DNA of 64,000 nt from RPQJ01 sp963846315 (GCA_963846315.1 CAWJVM010000016.1:186001-250000); one strand, 5' to 3'; positions 51,176 through 62,673 are shown, counted from the first letter of the stretch. Translations and numbers: made by a program. Notes: generated by a model from the sequence alone, not told the origin.

Positions 51176-54100
51176 ATGCTGCACACCCAGGTCGCCCTCG
51201 CCCGCCCCGTGACCACCGTCATGGCGGCGCTCGCGCTGCTCGCCGTCGGCTTGATCTCAGGCAAGCTGCTGCGGCTCGAGGCCATGCCCGACATCTCGTT
51301 CCCCGGCATGCAGATCGTCGTGCCCTACGCGGGGTCGACCCCGAAGGAGATGGAGGAACTGGTGGTGCGCCCGGTGGAGGAGGCGCTCGCCACGCTGTCG
51401 GGCATCAAGGAAATCCGGGCCAGCGCGCAGTCCGACCAGGCGACTTTCACGGTGCTGTTCGACTGGGACCGCGACGTGGACGCCGCCGCCTTCGAGGTGC
51501 GCACCAAGCTCGACTCGATCCGGTCGCAACTGCCGGTCGGCGCGGATCGACTGCTGATGTTCGCCTTCAGCTCCGGCGACCAGCCGGTGGCCGTGATCCG
51601 CATTTCATCCGACAAGGACCTGACCGACCAGTACGAAATGCTCGAGAAGTACCTGCAGCGGCCGATCGAGCGCATCGAGGGCGTCGCGCGCGTCGAGCTG
51701 CAGGGCGTGCGGCCGCGCGAAGTGCGCATCCTCGTCGATCCCACCCGGCTCGCCGCCTACAGCGTCGACGTGCGTCGGCTCCGCGCCCTGCTCGAACAGA
51801 GCAACTTCTCGGTGAGCGCCGGCGAGATCACGGAAAACAATTCGCGATTCACGGTGCGGCCGATCGGTGAATTCAACCACATCGACGATGTGCGCAACCT
51901 GCTGCTCGCCCCCGGCGTGCGACTGGGCGACATCGCGCAGGTCGAACTCGTCTCACCCGAGCTGACCGTGGGCCGCCGCATGGAAGGGCGCCCGGCCGTC
52001 GGCCTCGACGTATTCAAGTCCACGCAGGCCAACGTCGTCGACGTGGCCGATCGCGTGCTCGAGGCCATCGGCACGGCCCGCGAGCTGCCGCAGTTCCAGG
52101 GTATCCAGATCCTGGTCGTCGGCAACCAGGCCGACAGCATTCGCGAATCGCTGAGCGAACTGCGCAAGGCGGGCCTGATCGGCGCGGTGCTCAGCTTTTT
52201 CATGCTGCTGTTCTTCCTGCGGCACCTGCCGACCACGATCATCGTCAGCCTCGCGGTGCCGGCCTCGCTGCTGGTTACGCTCGCCGCGATGTATTTCCTC
52301 GGATTCACTCTCAACATCCTGACGATGATGGGCATGCTGCTCGCCATCGGCATGCTGGTCGACAACTCGGTAGTGATCACGGAAAGCATCTTCCGGCACC
52401 GGCAGCTGCATCCGGGACATCCGCTCGAATCGACGCTCGCGGGCGTGAAGGAAGTCGGCGTGGCGACGCTCGCCGGCACGTTCTCGATGGTCATCGTCTT
52501 CCTGCCGCTGGTGTTCGGCGAGCGCAACCAGATGTCGATCTTCCTGGTGCACGTCGCGGTGCCGATCATCGTCGCGATGCTCGCGTCGCTGGTGCTCGCC
52601 CAGACGCTGCTGCCGATGCTGGCCGCGCGCATGTCGCCGCCCCCGCCGGTCAAGGATGGCTCGTGGTTCGGCCGGCTGCAGAACCGCTACGAAAAGGCCC
52701 TCAACTGGGCCCTCACCCACCGCAAGTGGATGGCGCTGATCACGCTGCTGATCGTCGTTTCGCCGGTGCCGCTGTTCATGCTCAAGCTGACCAAGGTGGA
52801 TCCGTTCCCCCAGGAAGCAAGCCGCGTCCTGATGATCAACTACCACCTCGAGGGCTCGCACCCGATGCAGCGTGTCGAGCAGGCGGTGCGGCGCATGGAG
52901 GCGTACCTGGCCACGAACAAGGACCGGTTCGACATCGACACGTACTACTCGTACTGGCAGAACGACCAGGCCACCACCCGGCTCTACCTGACGTCCAAGG
53001 ACGACGCCAGGGTCCCGGCACAGAAAGTCATGGAGCTCGTGCTGAAGGACATGCCGGAGATCATCATCGGCAAGCCCAGCTTCACCTTCGACGACGACAT
53101 GGGAGGTTCGGCCTCGTTCAGCCTGCAGCTGGCGGGTGAATCGACGGAACGACTCGCGGACATTTCGCGCGAGGTGGCGCACCGCCTGTCGTCGGTGCCG
53201 GGCCTCGAAGCCGTGCGTTCCGAGGCTGGCACGGGCGAGCAGGAAGTCCAGGTGGTCGTGAACCGCGACCGGGCCTCGCAGCTCGGACTGACGACGCAGG
53301 ACATCGCCCTGACCGTGGCGGGTGCCATGCGCGGCGACCGCCTGCCCGAACTGCGCACGTCGGAACGCGAGTTGACGATGCGGCTCGCGTTCCGCGAATC
53401 CGACCGCCAGTCGGTCGAAGACCTGGCGCGCGTGCCGGTGATGTTGCCCGACGGGTCGCGCACGGACCTGGGTGCGGTCGCTGAATTCGTGGTCAAGCCG
53501 AGCGACCGCGAGATCCAGCGCCTCAACCGCCTGACGACGGTCGTGATCGTCGCCAACCTCAGCAAGGGCACGACCATGGACGAGGTGCGCAAGCGCGTCG
53601 AGCCGGTGATGGAGGCCTATGCGCTGCCGGCTGGCTACACGTGGAAGTTCGGCCGCGGCTTCGAGGAGAACGACAAGGCGATCCAGACCATGACGCAGAA
53701 CATGCTGCTCGCGGTGGTGCTGATCTTCCTGGTCATGGCGTCGCTGTTCGAGTCGGCCCTGTATCCGCTGTCGATCATCACCTCGATCGTCTTCGCGATC
53801 GTGGGCTCGATCTGGTTCCTTACGCTCACCGGCACGACCATCACCATGATGGCGATGATCGGGTTCATGGTGCTGATGGGCGTGGTGGTGAACATCGGCA
53901 TCGTGCTGATCGCGCACGTGATCGACCTGCGGCATGCCGGCATGCCGCGGCACCAGGCGATCCTGCAGGCTGGCCGCGACCGGTTGCGCCCGATCATGAT
54001 GACCACGCTGACCACACTGCTCGGCATGCTGCCGCTGGCGATCGGCGACGCGCAGGTCGGCGGTGGCGGCGAAGGCCCGGCGTACTACCCGCTGGCCCGC

Positions 54101-54271
54101 GCAATCATCGGCGGCCTGACGTTCTCGGCCCTCGTTTCGCTGATCATCGTGCCGATGTTCTACGTGTGGTTCGATGACCTGAACCTGTGGCGCAAGCGGG
54201 TTTTTACCCGCGAGCAGCCCCTGGTCGAGGGCGCGGCGGCCGGCTCACCGCAGGCTGAGCCCGGGGTCTAG
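51176..54271 (+). CDS. RND efflux permease (second of two)
   Basis: The 1031-residue permease begins MLHTQVALARPVTTVMAALA and has the full RND architecture. The TM4 motif is GMLVDNSVVITES. Permuted repeats of the ISFPGMQIVVPYAGSTPKEM type are typical for HAE pumps. It is clearly a paralogue of, but not a recent duplicate of, the preceding gene. The tandem arrangement recalls MdtB-MdtC, which form a mixed trimer, but assignment to that type is inference. It ends the operon; only 117 bases separate it from the next gene. Confidence 0.92.
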   Translation: MLHTQVALARPVTTVMAALALLAVGLISGKLLRLEAMPDISFPGMQIVVPYAGSTPKEMEELVVRPVEEALATLSGIKEIRASAQSDQATFTVLFDWDRDVDAAAFEVRTKLDSIRSQLPVGADRLLMFAFSSGDQPVAVIRISSDKDLTDQYEMLEKYLQRPIERIEGVARVELQGVRPREVRILVDPTRLAAYSVDVRRLRALLEQSNFSVSAGEITENNSRFTVRPIGEFNHIDDVRNLLLAPGVRLGDIAQVELVSPELTVGRRMEGRPAVGLDVFKSTQANVVDVADRVLEAIGTARELPQFQGIQILVVGNQADSIRESLSELRKAGLIGAVLSFFMLLFFLRHLPTTIIVSLAVPASLLVTLAAMYFLGFTLNILTMMGMLLAIGMLVDNSVVITESIFRHRQLHPGHPLESTLAGVKEVGVATLAGTFSMVIVFLPLVFGERNQMSIFLVHVAVPIIVAMLASLVLAQTLLPMLAARMSPPPPVKDGSWFGRLQNRYEKALNWALTHRKWMALITLLIVVSPVPLFMLKLTKVDPFPQEASRVLMINYHLEGSHPMQRVEQAVRRMEAYLATNKDRFDIDTYYSYWQNDQATTRLYLTSKDDARVPAQKVMELVLKDMPEIIIGKPSFTFDDDMGGSASFSLQLAGESTERLADISREVAHRLSSVPGLEAVRSEAGTGEQEVQVVVNRDRASQLGLTTQDIALTVAGAMRGDRLPELRTSERELTMRLAFRESDRQSVEDLARVPVMLPDGSRTDLGAVAEFVVKPSDREIQRLNRLTTVVIVANLSKGTTMDEVRKRVEPVMEAYALPAGYTWKFGRGFEENDKAIQTMTQNMLLAVVLIFLVMASLFESALYPLSIITSIVFAIVGSIWFLTLTGTTITMMAMIGFMVLMGVVVNIGIVLIAHVIDLRHAGMPRHQAILQAGRDRLRPIMMTTLTTLLGMLPLAIGDAQVGGGGEGPAYYPLARAIIGGLTFSALVSLIIVPMFYVWFDDLNLWRKRVFTREQPLVEGAAAGSPQAEPGV

Positions 54272-54388
54272 ACCCGTTGCCCCCCCCAGGGCTCGGCCAG
54301 GACCCCGGATCTGCTACACTTTTGCCAGGGGAATTCGTGCTGGCAGTGAATGGCTGCTGGCGGGATGGGTTGTCTCGTCAGGAAGTAA

Positions 54389-54910
54389 ATGAAGATGCCT
54401 GAGGAATTGTTGCGCCGGGCGCCGTTGCGCCTGTCGGGTGCCGTTGCGATCCTGGTCGCGTGCCTGTGCGCTGCTCCGGCGTTTGCGCAAGGTGCCGCGC
54501 AACCGGTCGTCAACGATGGCCAGGTGCAGGCGTTCTTCAACGGGATCGCGCTCGACCAGCAGTTGGCCGAACAGTATGCGCCGCCCGCACCGCAAGCCGC
54601 CCCGAAGCCGCAAGCGGTGGCTGAACCGCTGGACGAAGCGCTCGACGACGCGGCCATGGACAAGCTGGAAGCGGAACTCGATGCGGCCATCGCCGACGAC
54701 GCAGAGGAGCGCACGACGATTGCCGAAGTGCCGCCGAGCCCGGTGCAGATCGTGCTGCTGGTGCTGGCGAGCCTGGCCCTCCTCGCCTTCGCGGGCAGCG
54801 TGCTGACATTGGCAGTCCGCGAACTTAAGAAGGATACCCAGCAGCGCAAGCGCACCTACCGTCGACGGGTGAAGCATCGCGACAAGTCGACCCCGGTGCA
54901 CGCCAACTGA
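54389..54910 (+). CDS. Small exported or membrane-anchored protein, unknown function
   Basis: I do not recognise this 173-residue protein. It has a signal peptide (about 1-34, ending AAPAFAQ). A Pro/Ala-rich linker and an acidic helix follow (about 80-110, LDEALDDAAMDKLEAELDAA). One transmembrane segment spans 119-144, and the C-terminal tail is strongly basic (RKRTYRRRVKHRDK), expected in the cytoplasm. A -10-like TACACT lies about 75 bases upstream. It may be a standalone gene behind the efflux operon. No function is proposed. Confidence 0.7.
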   Translation: MKMPEELLRRAPLRLSGAVAILVACLCAAPAFAQGAAQPVVNDGQVQAFFNGIALDQQLAEQYAPPAPQAAPKPQAVAEPLDEALDDAAMDKLEAELDAAIADDAEERTTIAEVPPSPVQIVLLVLASLALLAFAGSVLTLAVRELKKDTQQRKRTYRRRVKHRDKSTPVHAN

Positions 54911-54943
54911 TCCTGCCACCAGCCGCCCGTCCGGCGGGTGGTG

Positions 54944-55981
54944 TCACCGCACCAGGGCGCGGTAGATTTCCCAGTACTCGTCGAGCAGGATATTCGGCGC
55001 CTTGCGCCGTTTGTCCGCGTGCGCATCGGCCGGCACGATGGAATCGGCGTCGGGTACCGTCTCTTCGGGGCTGCGATACGCGGCCGTGCGACGCAGGCGG
55101 TCAGCCCGGGCCTTGATCTCGACCAGGTCCTCGCCCATGCGCTCGATGTCCGCAACGGCCTGCGCTGCCCGGTGCATCAGCGCCTGGCATTCCTGCGGCG
55201 TGCCATAACTGGCATCGAATACCCGCTTGAGGGTGCTCTGGCGCGCCAGTTCCGCGAGACCGCCCGGGGCCACGCGGTCGAAGATCAACTCGGCATAGCC
55301 GATGACTGCGACGTTTACAGCCCGTCGACCGTCCACGCTCAAGCCCTCGAACAGGGGCGGCGGCTCGGACTGGATCGACTGGACCTGGGTGGCCAACGCC
55401 TCGATCTGGTCCGTCGCCTCGACGATGCGCAACTCGCGCGCCTGGATGGCATCGAACAGCGGGCGTCGCCGGAAGTAGTTCCAGAATCCCTGCAGCGACG
55501 CGAGCCTCTGCCGGGACAGCTTCTGCTCGGCCTGCAGTTGTTCGCCCAGCACCCTGGCCTCGACCAGTTCGCGGTCCACGACGGCCAGCCGGTCGCGCCT
55601 GGCGTGTTCGAACTCGGCCAGCTGGGTCTTGCGTTCGCGATCCTTCTGCTGCCGCGCCAGTTCGGCGCCGAAGTGTTCGAGCCGCTTGCAGGACACGCGC
55701 CACAGTGCCCGCAACTGGTAGTACGCGAGGCACTTGTAGCCTTCGTCCGGGCGACCCAGGTACTGCTCGAGCGCTGCCATCTGCTCTTCGACGCGCATCG
55801 TCGCGCCTTCCTGCAGCTTCAGCCGGTCGAGCAGCCGATGACGGTCGTCATCGAGCGCCGTAAGCTCTTTCTTGAGCTCGACGCGATTACGGAACAGCGC
55901 AAAGAGCCGTTCGTCTTCGATGGAGGGTTCGCGACCGGCGAGCCGGTAGGCCAGCCGACGCAGGTTTTCAGGCAGGCGCAT
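54944..55981 (-). CDS. Coiled-coil protein of unknown function
   Basis: I do not recognise a named family. The 345-residue product MRLPENLRRLAYRLAGREPS has no signal peptide or membrane helix. It is mostly helical and charged, with predicted coiled coils at about 40-75 and 105-215 (KDRERKTQLAEFEHARRDRL). A compact segment at 200-290 (VNVAVIGYAELIFDRVAPGG) looks like an ordered domain. Its start overlaps the end of the YqiB-like gene by 14 bases, so the two are probably cotranscribed. Confidence 0.75.
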   Translation of the reverse strand: MRLPENLRRLAYRLAGREPSIEDERLFALFRNRVELKKELTALDDDRHRLLDRLKLQEGATMRVEEQMAALEQYLGRPDEGYKCLAYYQLRALWRVSCKRLEHFGAELARQQKDRERKTQLAEFEHARRDRLAVVDRELVEARVLGEQLQAEQKLSRQRLASLQGFWNYFRRRPLFDAIQARELRIVEATDQIEALATQVQSIQSEPPPLFEGLSVDGRRAVNVAVIGYAELIFDRVAPGGLAELARQSTLKRVFDASYGTPQECQALMHRAAQAVADIERMGEDLVEIKARADRLRRTAAYRSPEETVPDADSIVPADAHADKRRKAPNILLDEYWEIYRALVR

Positions 55982-56450
55982 TCGCCGCGATCTTCGCTGC
56001 CGGCGTGAATTCGTGACCGCGCTCGAGGCAGTAGTCGAGCCATTTGTTCAGCATCATGTTGCGCAGCCAGCGCTCGCCGAGCTGCGTCGGGATGCCGGCT
56101 CGCACGTGCGCAAGGCTCTGGTGGCGGATCCAGCGGCCGCAGGCGCTGACTTCGGCGAGGCGCGCGTCGTGATAGACCCGGATTTCGAGATCGGGGTCGG
56201 GCACCGTGGCGGCGGATTCTTCGAAGTAGTACGTGAGCCGCACCGCCGAGGTATACGGCGTGTGCTCGAGCACCGCGAGGTGCAGGTCGCAATCCGCTTT
56301 CGTGCGCGACACCGCCACGCCGTGGTGACGGCGCAGGTCACCGGCGAGTTCCTTCAGGCGCAGGAAGTTGCTTTCGTAGAGCGACATCAGGCTCACGAAG
56401 CTCACCGGCCGTGCACGCCATGAAGTGATGCAGAGGTGGTCGAGCAACAT
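55968..56450 (-). CDS. YqiB-like protein (DUF1249)
   Basis: The C-terminal 130 residues match the DUF1249/YqiB family: LMSLYESNFLRLKELAGDLR, LEHTPYTSAVRLTYYFEES, LEIRVYHDARLAEVSACGRW and NKWLDYCLERGHE. The biochemical function of the family is unknown. In E. coli yqiB lies beside cpdA and nudF, which are not seen here. The ATG at 56450 (MLLDHLCITSW) gives 160 residues. A later GTG in front of SFVSLMSLYESN is also possible and would suit the family length better. Confidence 0.8.
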   Translation of the reverse strand: MLLDHLCITSWRARPVSFVSLMSLYESNFLRLKELAGDLRRHHGVAVSRTKADCDLHLAVLEHTPYTSAVRLTYYFEESAATVPDPDLEIRVYHDARLAEVSACGRWIRHQSLAHVRAGIPTQLGERWLRNMMLNKWLDYCLERGHEFTPAAKIAANAPA

Positions 56451-56780
56451 GCACCGAATATAGCACAGGGTTTTAGCGCGCCTGTGAAGCGGCTCGCAGC
56501 TCTGTGACGAGAGCATTGCAGTCATGGGCGTGATCGACAGTCCGGGGGCTTTCCGGCAACCCGGGATCGCCCGCGCATCGTGAATCGTGCGGAGGAACCG
56601 CACGATTCACGGCGACCCTTGCCCGAACGGCTGCTCGGCGAATGGTGCCAACGGCTGGCCGGAAAAAGCGTGACCGCCTCGCAGCTGCGCTCGGGCTGCG
56701 GCGGGCGATACGGGTTTGCAGGAAGCCTCCAGTCCGCCCATCACGCTCTACAGACGGCAACCCGCGCAGTGTTCTAGGCT
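56451..56780. other. Non-coding gap with one long perfect hairpin
   Basis: Between the YqiB-like gene and ppsR (330 bases) I see no credible gene. Short open frames on both strands have no ribosome site and a random composition. The only structure is the hairpin at 56579-56611. Confidence 0.6.
56579..56611. repeat. Perfect 14-bp inverted repeat
   Basis: CGTGAATCGTGCGG, loop AGGAA, CCGCACGATTCACG. There is no T-tract on either side, so it is not a normal intrinsic terminator. It could be an operator, part of a small RNA or a cruciform. Confidence 0.8.
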
Positions 56781-57605
56781 TCACGGCCGCAGGCGGCGCT
56801 CAATCCCCTTGCGATCGATGATGCGACTCGCGATTTCCTCGATCGAGCACTCGGTGGTGTCGATCGCCGGAATGCCGTGGCGGTGAAACAGGTTCTCGGC
56901 GCTGCGCACCTCGAACTCGCACTGCGAGATCGAGGAATAGCGGCTGCCGGGCCGGCGTTCGTTGCGGATCTGCTGCAGGCGCAGCGGCGAGATCGTGAGC
57001 CCGAACAGCTTGGGCGTGTAACCACGCACCGACGCCGGCAACTGCTTGCCGTCGAAATCGTCTTCCGTGAAGGGATAGTTGGCCGCGAACACGCCGTACT
57101 GCATCGCCATGTAGATGCACGTCGGCGTCTTGCCCGACCGCGACACGCCGATCAGGATCACGTCGGCGCGCTCGTAGTCCGCGGTCACGGCGCCGTCGTC
57201 CGCCGCCAGCGCGAAGTTGGTTGCCTCGATGCGCGTGCTGTAGACCAGCTGGTCCGCAATGCCGTGCGCACGGCCGGCCCGCTCGCTCGACTTGATCATC
57301 AGCTCGCCCTCGAGCGGGCCGAGAAAGGCGTCGAAGAAATCGAGGAACAGGCCGTTGCTCGCCTTGACCACGCGGCGCAGGTCTTCCTTCACCAAAGTGC
57401 TGAAAACGATGGGGCGCAGGCCATCCTCGTGACCCGTCGCGTCGATCTTTCTTACGGCTTCCTCTGCCTTGTCAATACTGGCTATAAATGGCAGAGTCAC
57501 CTGCCTGAATTCCTGGCCCTCGAATTGCGTGAGCAGGCTGTGTCCCATCGTCTCGGCTGTCACGCCGGTCTGGTCAGAAACGAAAAATACCGTTCGGCGA
57601 TTCAT
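56781..57605 (-). CDS. ppsR: Phosphoenolpyruvate synthase regulatory protein (kinase/pyrophosphorylase)
   Basis: PpsR inactivates PEP synthase by ADP-dependent phosphorylation and reactivates it by phosphate-dependent dephosphorylation. From MNRRTVFFVSDQTGVTAETM the protein is 274 residues (DUF299 family). It has the P-loop-like GVSRSGKTPTCIYMA and the C-terminal IDTTECSIEEIASRIIDRKG. It is divergent from its target ppsA with 75 bases between the starts, the typical arrangement. Confidence 0.96.
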   Translation of the reverse strand: MNRRTVFFVSDQTGVTAETMGHSLLTQFEGQEFRQVTLPFIASIDKAEEAVRKIDATGHEDGLRPIVFSTLVKEDLRRVVKASNGLFLDFFDAFLGPLEGELMIKSSERAGRAHGIADQLVYSTRIEATNFALAADDGAVTADYERADVILIGVSRSGKTPTCIYMAMQYGVFAANYPFTEDDFDGKQLPASVRGYTPKLFGLTISPLRLQQIRNERRPGSRYSSISQCEFEVRSAENLFHRHGIPAIDTTECSIEEIASRIIDRKGIERRLRP

Positions 57606-57680
57606 CGGCACGGCGGTTCCCATGGCGCAGAGTGTTGCGCAGTGTTTCACCTAGTTCGTTGACGTAGCAAGGGGTCGCTC

Positions 57681-60050
<2,370 letters not shown>

Positions 60051-60081
60051 CGCTATTTCTGCCGCGTCTGTCGCCCCGGCG

Positions 60082-60681
60082 TCAGAGCGCCGGCGTGCGG
60101 CCCGCCAGCGCGTGCGCCAGCGTACCGCCGTCGACGTATTCCAGTTCACCACCGACCGGCACGCCGTGCGCAATGCGCGAAGCGCGCAACCCGAACCGCG
60201 CGGCCACCTCGGCCAGGAAGTGCGCCGTGGCCTCGCCTTCGACGGTGGGGTTGGTGGCGAGGATCACTTCCTTGACCTCGCCGGCGCCGAGAAGTTTCTC
60301 GAAATCGTCGATGCCGATCTCGGCGGGGCCCACGCCATCGAGCGGTGACAGGTGCCCCATCAGCACGAAATAGCAGCCGCGAAAACTCGCGGTCTGCTCG
60401 ATCGCGACCACGTCGGCCGGCGATTCCACGACGCAGAGCAGCGACGTGTCGCGACCGGTGGAGGCGCACACCGGGCACAGGTCGCCCTCGGCGAACATGC
60501 GGCAGCGCTGGCAGTGCCCGAGCTTCTCCATCGCATTGGCGACGGACAACGCGATCTCGTGGCCGCCGCCGCGGTCGCGCTCGAGCAGGTGGAACGCCAT
60601 CCGTTGCGCCGACTTGGGACCCACGCCCGGCAGGCAGCGGAAGGCTTCGATCAGCCGGCTGAGTGAAGGCGGATAGAGCAT
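60082..60681 (-). CDS. recR: Recombination protein RecR
   Basis: RecR works with RecF and RecO to load RecA at gaps. The 199-residue protein has a helix-hairpin-helix near the N terminus (FRCLPGVGPKSAQRMAFHLL). A C4 zinc finger (CQRCRMFAEGDLCPVC, about 58-73) and a Toprim domain follow (LCVVESPADVVAIEQT, EVILATNPTVEGEATA). It follows ybaB by 22 bases in the conserved order dnaX-ybaB-recR. Confidence 0.98.
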   Translation of the reverse strand: MLYPPSLSRLIEAFRCLPGVGPKSAQRMAFHLLERDRGGGHEIALSVANAMEKLGHCQRCRMFAEGDLCPVCASTGRDTSLLCVVESPADVVAIEQTASFRGCYFVLMGHLSPLDGVGPAEIGIDDFEKLLGAGEVKEVILATNPTVEGEATAHFLAEVAARFGLRASRIAHGVPVGGELEYVDGGTLAHALAGRTPAL

Positions 60682-60703
60682 CGCTGGGGTGCCGGCGCGC
60701 GGC

Positions 60704-61030
60704 TCAGAACGGCATCTTGAAGCCGGGCGGCAGGTTCATGCCACCCATGACGCTCGACATGCGCTGCTGCGTCGCGGCTTCGAGGCGTTGCGCGGCGTCG
60801 TTGATCGCGGCCGCCATCAGGTCCTCGATCATCTCGCGGTCGTCGAGCGGCACGCTCGGATCGAGCTGCACGCGCTTCGCTTCGTGCTTGCCGTTCATCG
60901 TGATCTTGACCATGCCACCGCCGGACTCGCCGACGACTTCCATCGCGGCGATCTCGGCCTGCGCCTTCTGCATGTTCGCCTGCAGGGCCTGCGCCTGCTT
61001 CATCATGTTGCCGATGCCGCCTTTCATCAT
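60704..61030 (-). CDS. ybaB: YbaB/EbfC family nucleoid-associated protein
   Basis: These small dimeric proteins bind DNA and lie between dnaX and recR in most proteobacteria. The 108-residue product MMKGGIGNMMKQAQALQANM has the helical N terminus, the central beta sheet VVGESGGGMVKITMNGKHEA and the C-terminal VMGGMNLPPGFKMPF. Either of the two first ATG codons may be used. A tandem heptamer array lies in the gap to dnaX. Confidence 0.96.
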   Translation of the reverse strand: MMKGGIGNMMKQAQALQANMQKAQAEIAAMEVVGESGGGMVKITMNGKHEAKRVQLDPSVPLDDREMIEDLMAAAINDAAQRLEAATQQRMSSVMGGMNLPPGFKMPF

Positions 61031-61048
61031 GTGCGTCTCGCCGGGGAA

Positions 61049-61080
61049 GTGATTAGTGATTAGTGACTAGTGACTAGTGA
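61049..61080. repeat. Tandem heptamer array between dnaX and ybaB
   Basis: Plus-strand units are GTGATTA, GTGATTA, GTGACTA, GTGACTA, GTGA. The seven-base period is the same as in the GGGGTTA arms, but the units have no G-run. Confidence 0.85.
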
Positions 61081-61089
61081 AGCGGGGCT

Positions 61090-62673
61090 TCAACCCAGCG
61101 GCTTCACCGAACCGGGCCGAACCGTCGCGCCGAAGACTTCGCGCATGGCGCGTACGGCGGGATCGCTGTCGATCGATTGCTCGGCGGCGCGCTGGCGGTC
61201 TTCGGCCGCGATCGCATCGCGCTTGGCCGGCGTCAGGATCTCACCCGGCACTTCGGCCTGCACGATCTCGAGACGGATCGCCTCGCCATAGTGCTGCGAC
61301 AGCGCCTCCGCGAGGCGACTCTCGATCTGCGGCCGGCGAAACGAGTCTCCGGCCGGGTCGAGGCGCAACCGGACCAGGCCAGCCTTGCGCTCGAGCAGCA
61401 CGCAGTTGGCCGCGAAGTGCCTCGCCGTGCCTTGCAGGCCGAGCGCGGCAACGACGGTGTCCCAACCGGATTCCGTTGCCACGGGTGCTGCCGCCGAGCG
61501 CGACGGAATGCCCGCGGAGCGTGCGGCAGTCGTTGCACGCGCCAGGGCTGCCCCGCTGCCTGCGGCCGCCGTCGCTGGCGGCAATCCCTGCGGGCGGAAC
61601 GCGAGCATCCGCAGCAATGCCATCTCGAAACCCGCGCGCGCATCCGGCGCATAGTCGAGATCGCGGCGTGAGTTGATCGCGATCTGGTACAGCAACTGCA
61701 GGTCTTCCGCAGAGAACTTCGCGGCGAGCTCGACGAGCAGTTTGTCTTCGTCCTCGTCGTCGCCGGGAGGCAGGTCCGGCAGCGCCTGCAGCAGCGCCAT
61801 GCGCTGGATGGCGCCCGACAATTCGCCGAGCGCCTGGTGGTAATCCGGCGCGCGTTCGTCGAGGTGCGCGGCCTGCTGCATCAGTGCCGCGCCATCTTTC
61901 TCGGCCAGCGCCGTCAGGATGCCTTGAACGTGCTTGCGGTCGAGCGTACCGAGCAGCGTGCGCACTTCGGCTTCCATGGCACGGCCACCGCCGAACGCCA
62001 GCACCTGATCGAGCAGCGACAGCGCATCGCGCATGCTGCCCTCGGCACCACGCGCAATGGCCCGCAGCGCGGCTGGCTCGAACTCGACCTGCTCGGCTGC
62101 CGAAATCTGCGCCAGGCGGTCGTAGATCAGCGGCAGCGGCAGCCGCCGCAGGTGGAACTGCAGGCAGCGCGACAGCACCGTCACCGGCAGCTTCTGCGGA
62201 TCGGTGGTCGCCAGCAGGAACTTCACGTGCGGCGGCGGTTCCTCGAGCGTCTTCAGCAACGCATTGAAGGAGTGTGTCGAGAGCATGTGGACTTCGTCGA
62301 TCAGGTAGACCTTGTAGCGTCCGCGTGCCGGCGAATACTGCACGTTGTCGAGCAGCTCACGCGTGTCGTCCACCTTGGTGCGCGAGGCCGCATCGACTTC
62401 GAGCAGGTCGACGAACCGGCCGGCGTCGATGTCGACACAAGCCGCGCACTGGCCGCAAGGCGTCGATGAAACGCCGGTCTCGCAGTTGAGCGACTTGGCG
62501 AAGATGCGGGCGATGGTCGTCTTGCCCACGCCGCGCGTGCCCGTGAACAGGAACGCGTGGTGGATGCGGCCCGAATCGAGCGCGTTGGTGAGCGCGCGGC
62601 GGACGTGGTCCTGGCCGACGAGCTGGTCGAACGTGCGCGGGCGCCATTTGCGGGCGAGAACGAGGTAACTCAT
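61090..62673 (-). CDS. dnaX: DNA polymerase III subunits gamma/tau
   Basis: DnaX is the clamp-loader ATPase. The 527-residue protein begins MSYLVLARKWRPRTFDQLVG. It has Walker A GTRGVGKT (45-52), the zinc module Cys64, Cys73, Cys76 and Cys79, and the sensor/SRC region TVLSRCLQFHLRRLPL. The tau-specific part follows an Ala-rich linker (about 375-410) and is short, which makes the protein smaller than E. coli tau. I saw no run of six or more A in the coding strand, so the E. coli-type frameshift that yields gamma is not evident. It is followed by ybaB and recR. Confidence 0.97.
   Translation of the reverse strand: MSYLVLARKWRPRTFDQLVGQDHVRRALTNALDSGRIHHAFLFTGTRGVGKTTIARIFAKSLNCETGVSSTPCGQCAACVDIDAGRFVDLLEVDAASRTKVDDTRELLDNVQYSPARGRYKVYLIDEVHMLSTHSFNALLKTLEEPPPHVKFLLATTDPQKLPVTVLSRCLQFHLRRLPLPLIYDRLAQISAAEQVEFEPAALRAIARGAEGSMRDALSLLDQVLAFGGGRAMEAEVRTLLGTLDRKHVQGILTALAEKDGAALMQQAAHLDERAPDYHQALGELSGAIQRMALLQALPDLPPGDDEDEDKLLVELAAKFSAEDLQLLYQIAINSRRDLDYAPDARAGFEMALLRMLAFRPQGLPPATAAAGSGAALARATTAARSAGIPSRSAAAPVATESGWDTVVAALGLQGTARHFAANCVLLERKAGLVRLRLDPAGDSFRRPQIESRLAEALSQHYGEAIRLEIVQAEVPGEILTPAKRDAIAAEDRQRAAEQSIDSDPAVRAMREVFGATVRPGSVKPLG

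Noticed and set aside
56580..56777. A 65-codon open frame in the ppsR-yqiB gap
   Set aside because: It starts inside the palindrome, has no ribosome site, and its composition is random.
61090..62673. Programmed frameshift site in dnaX
   Set aside because: No A-rich slippery heptamer of the E. coli type is present in the coding strand.
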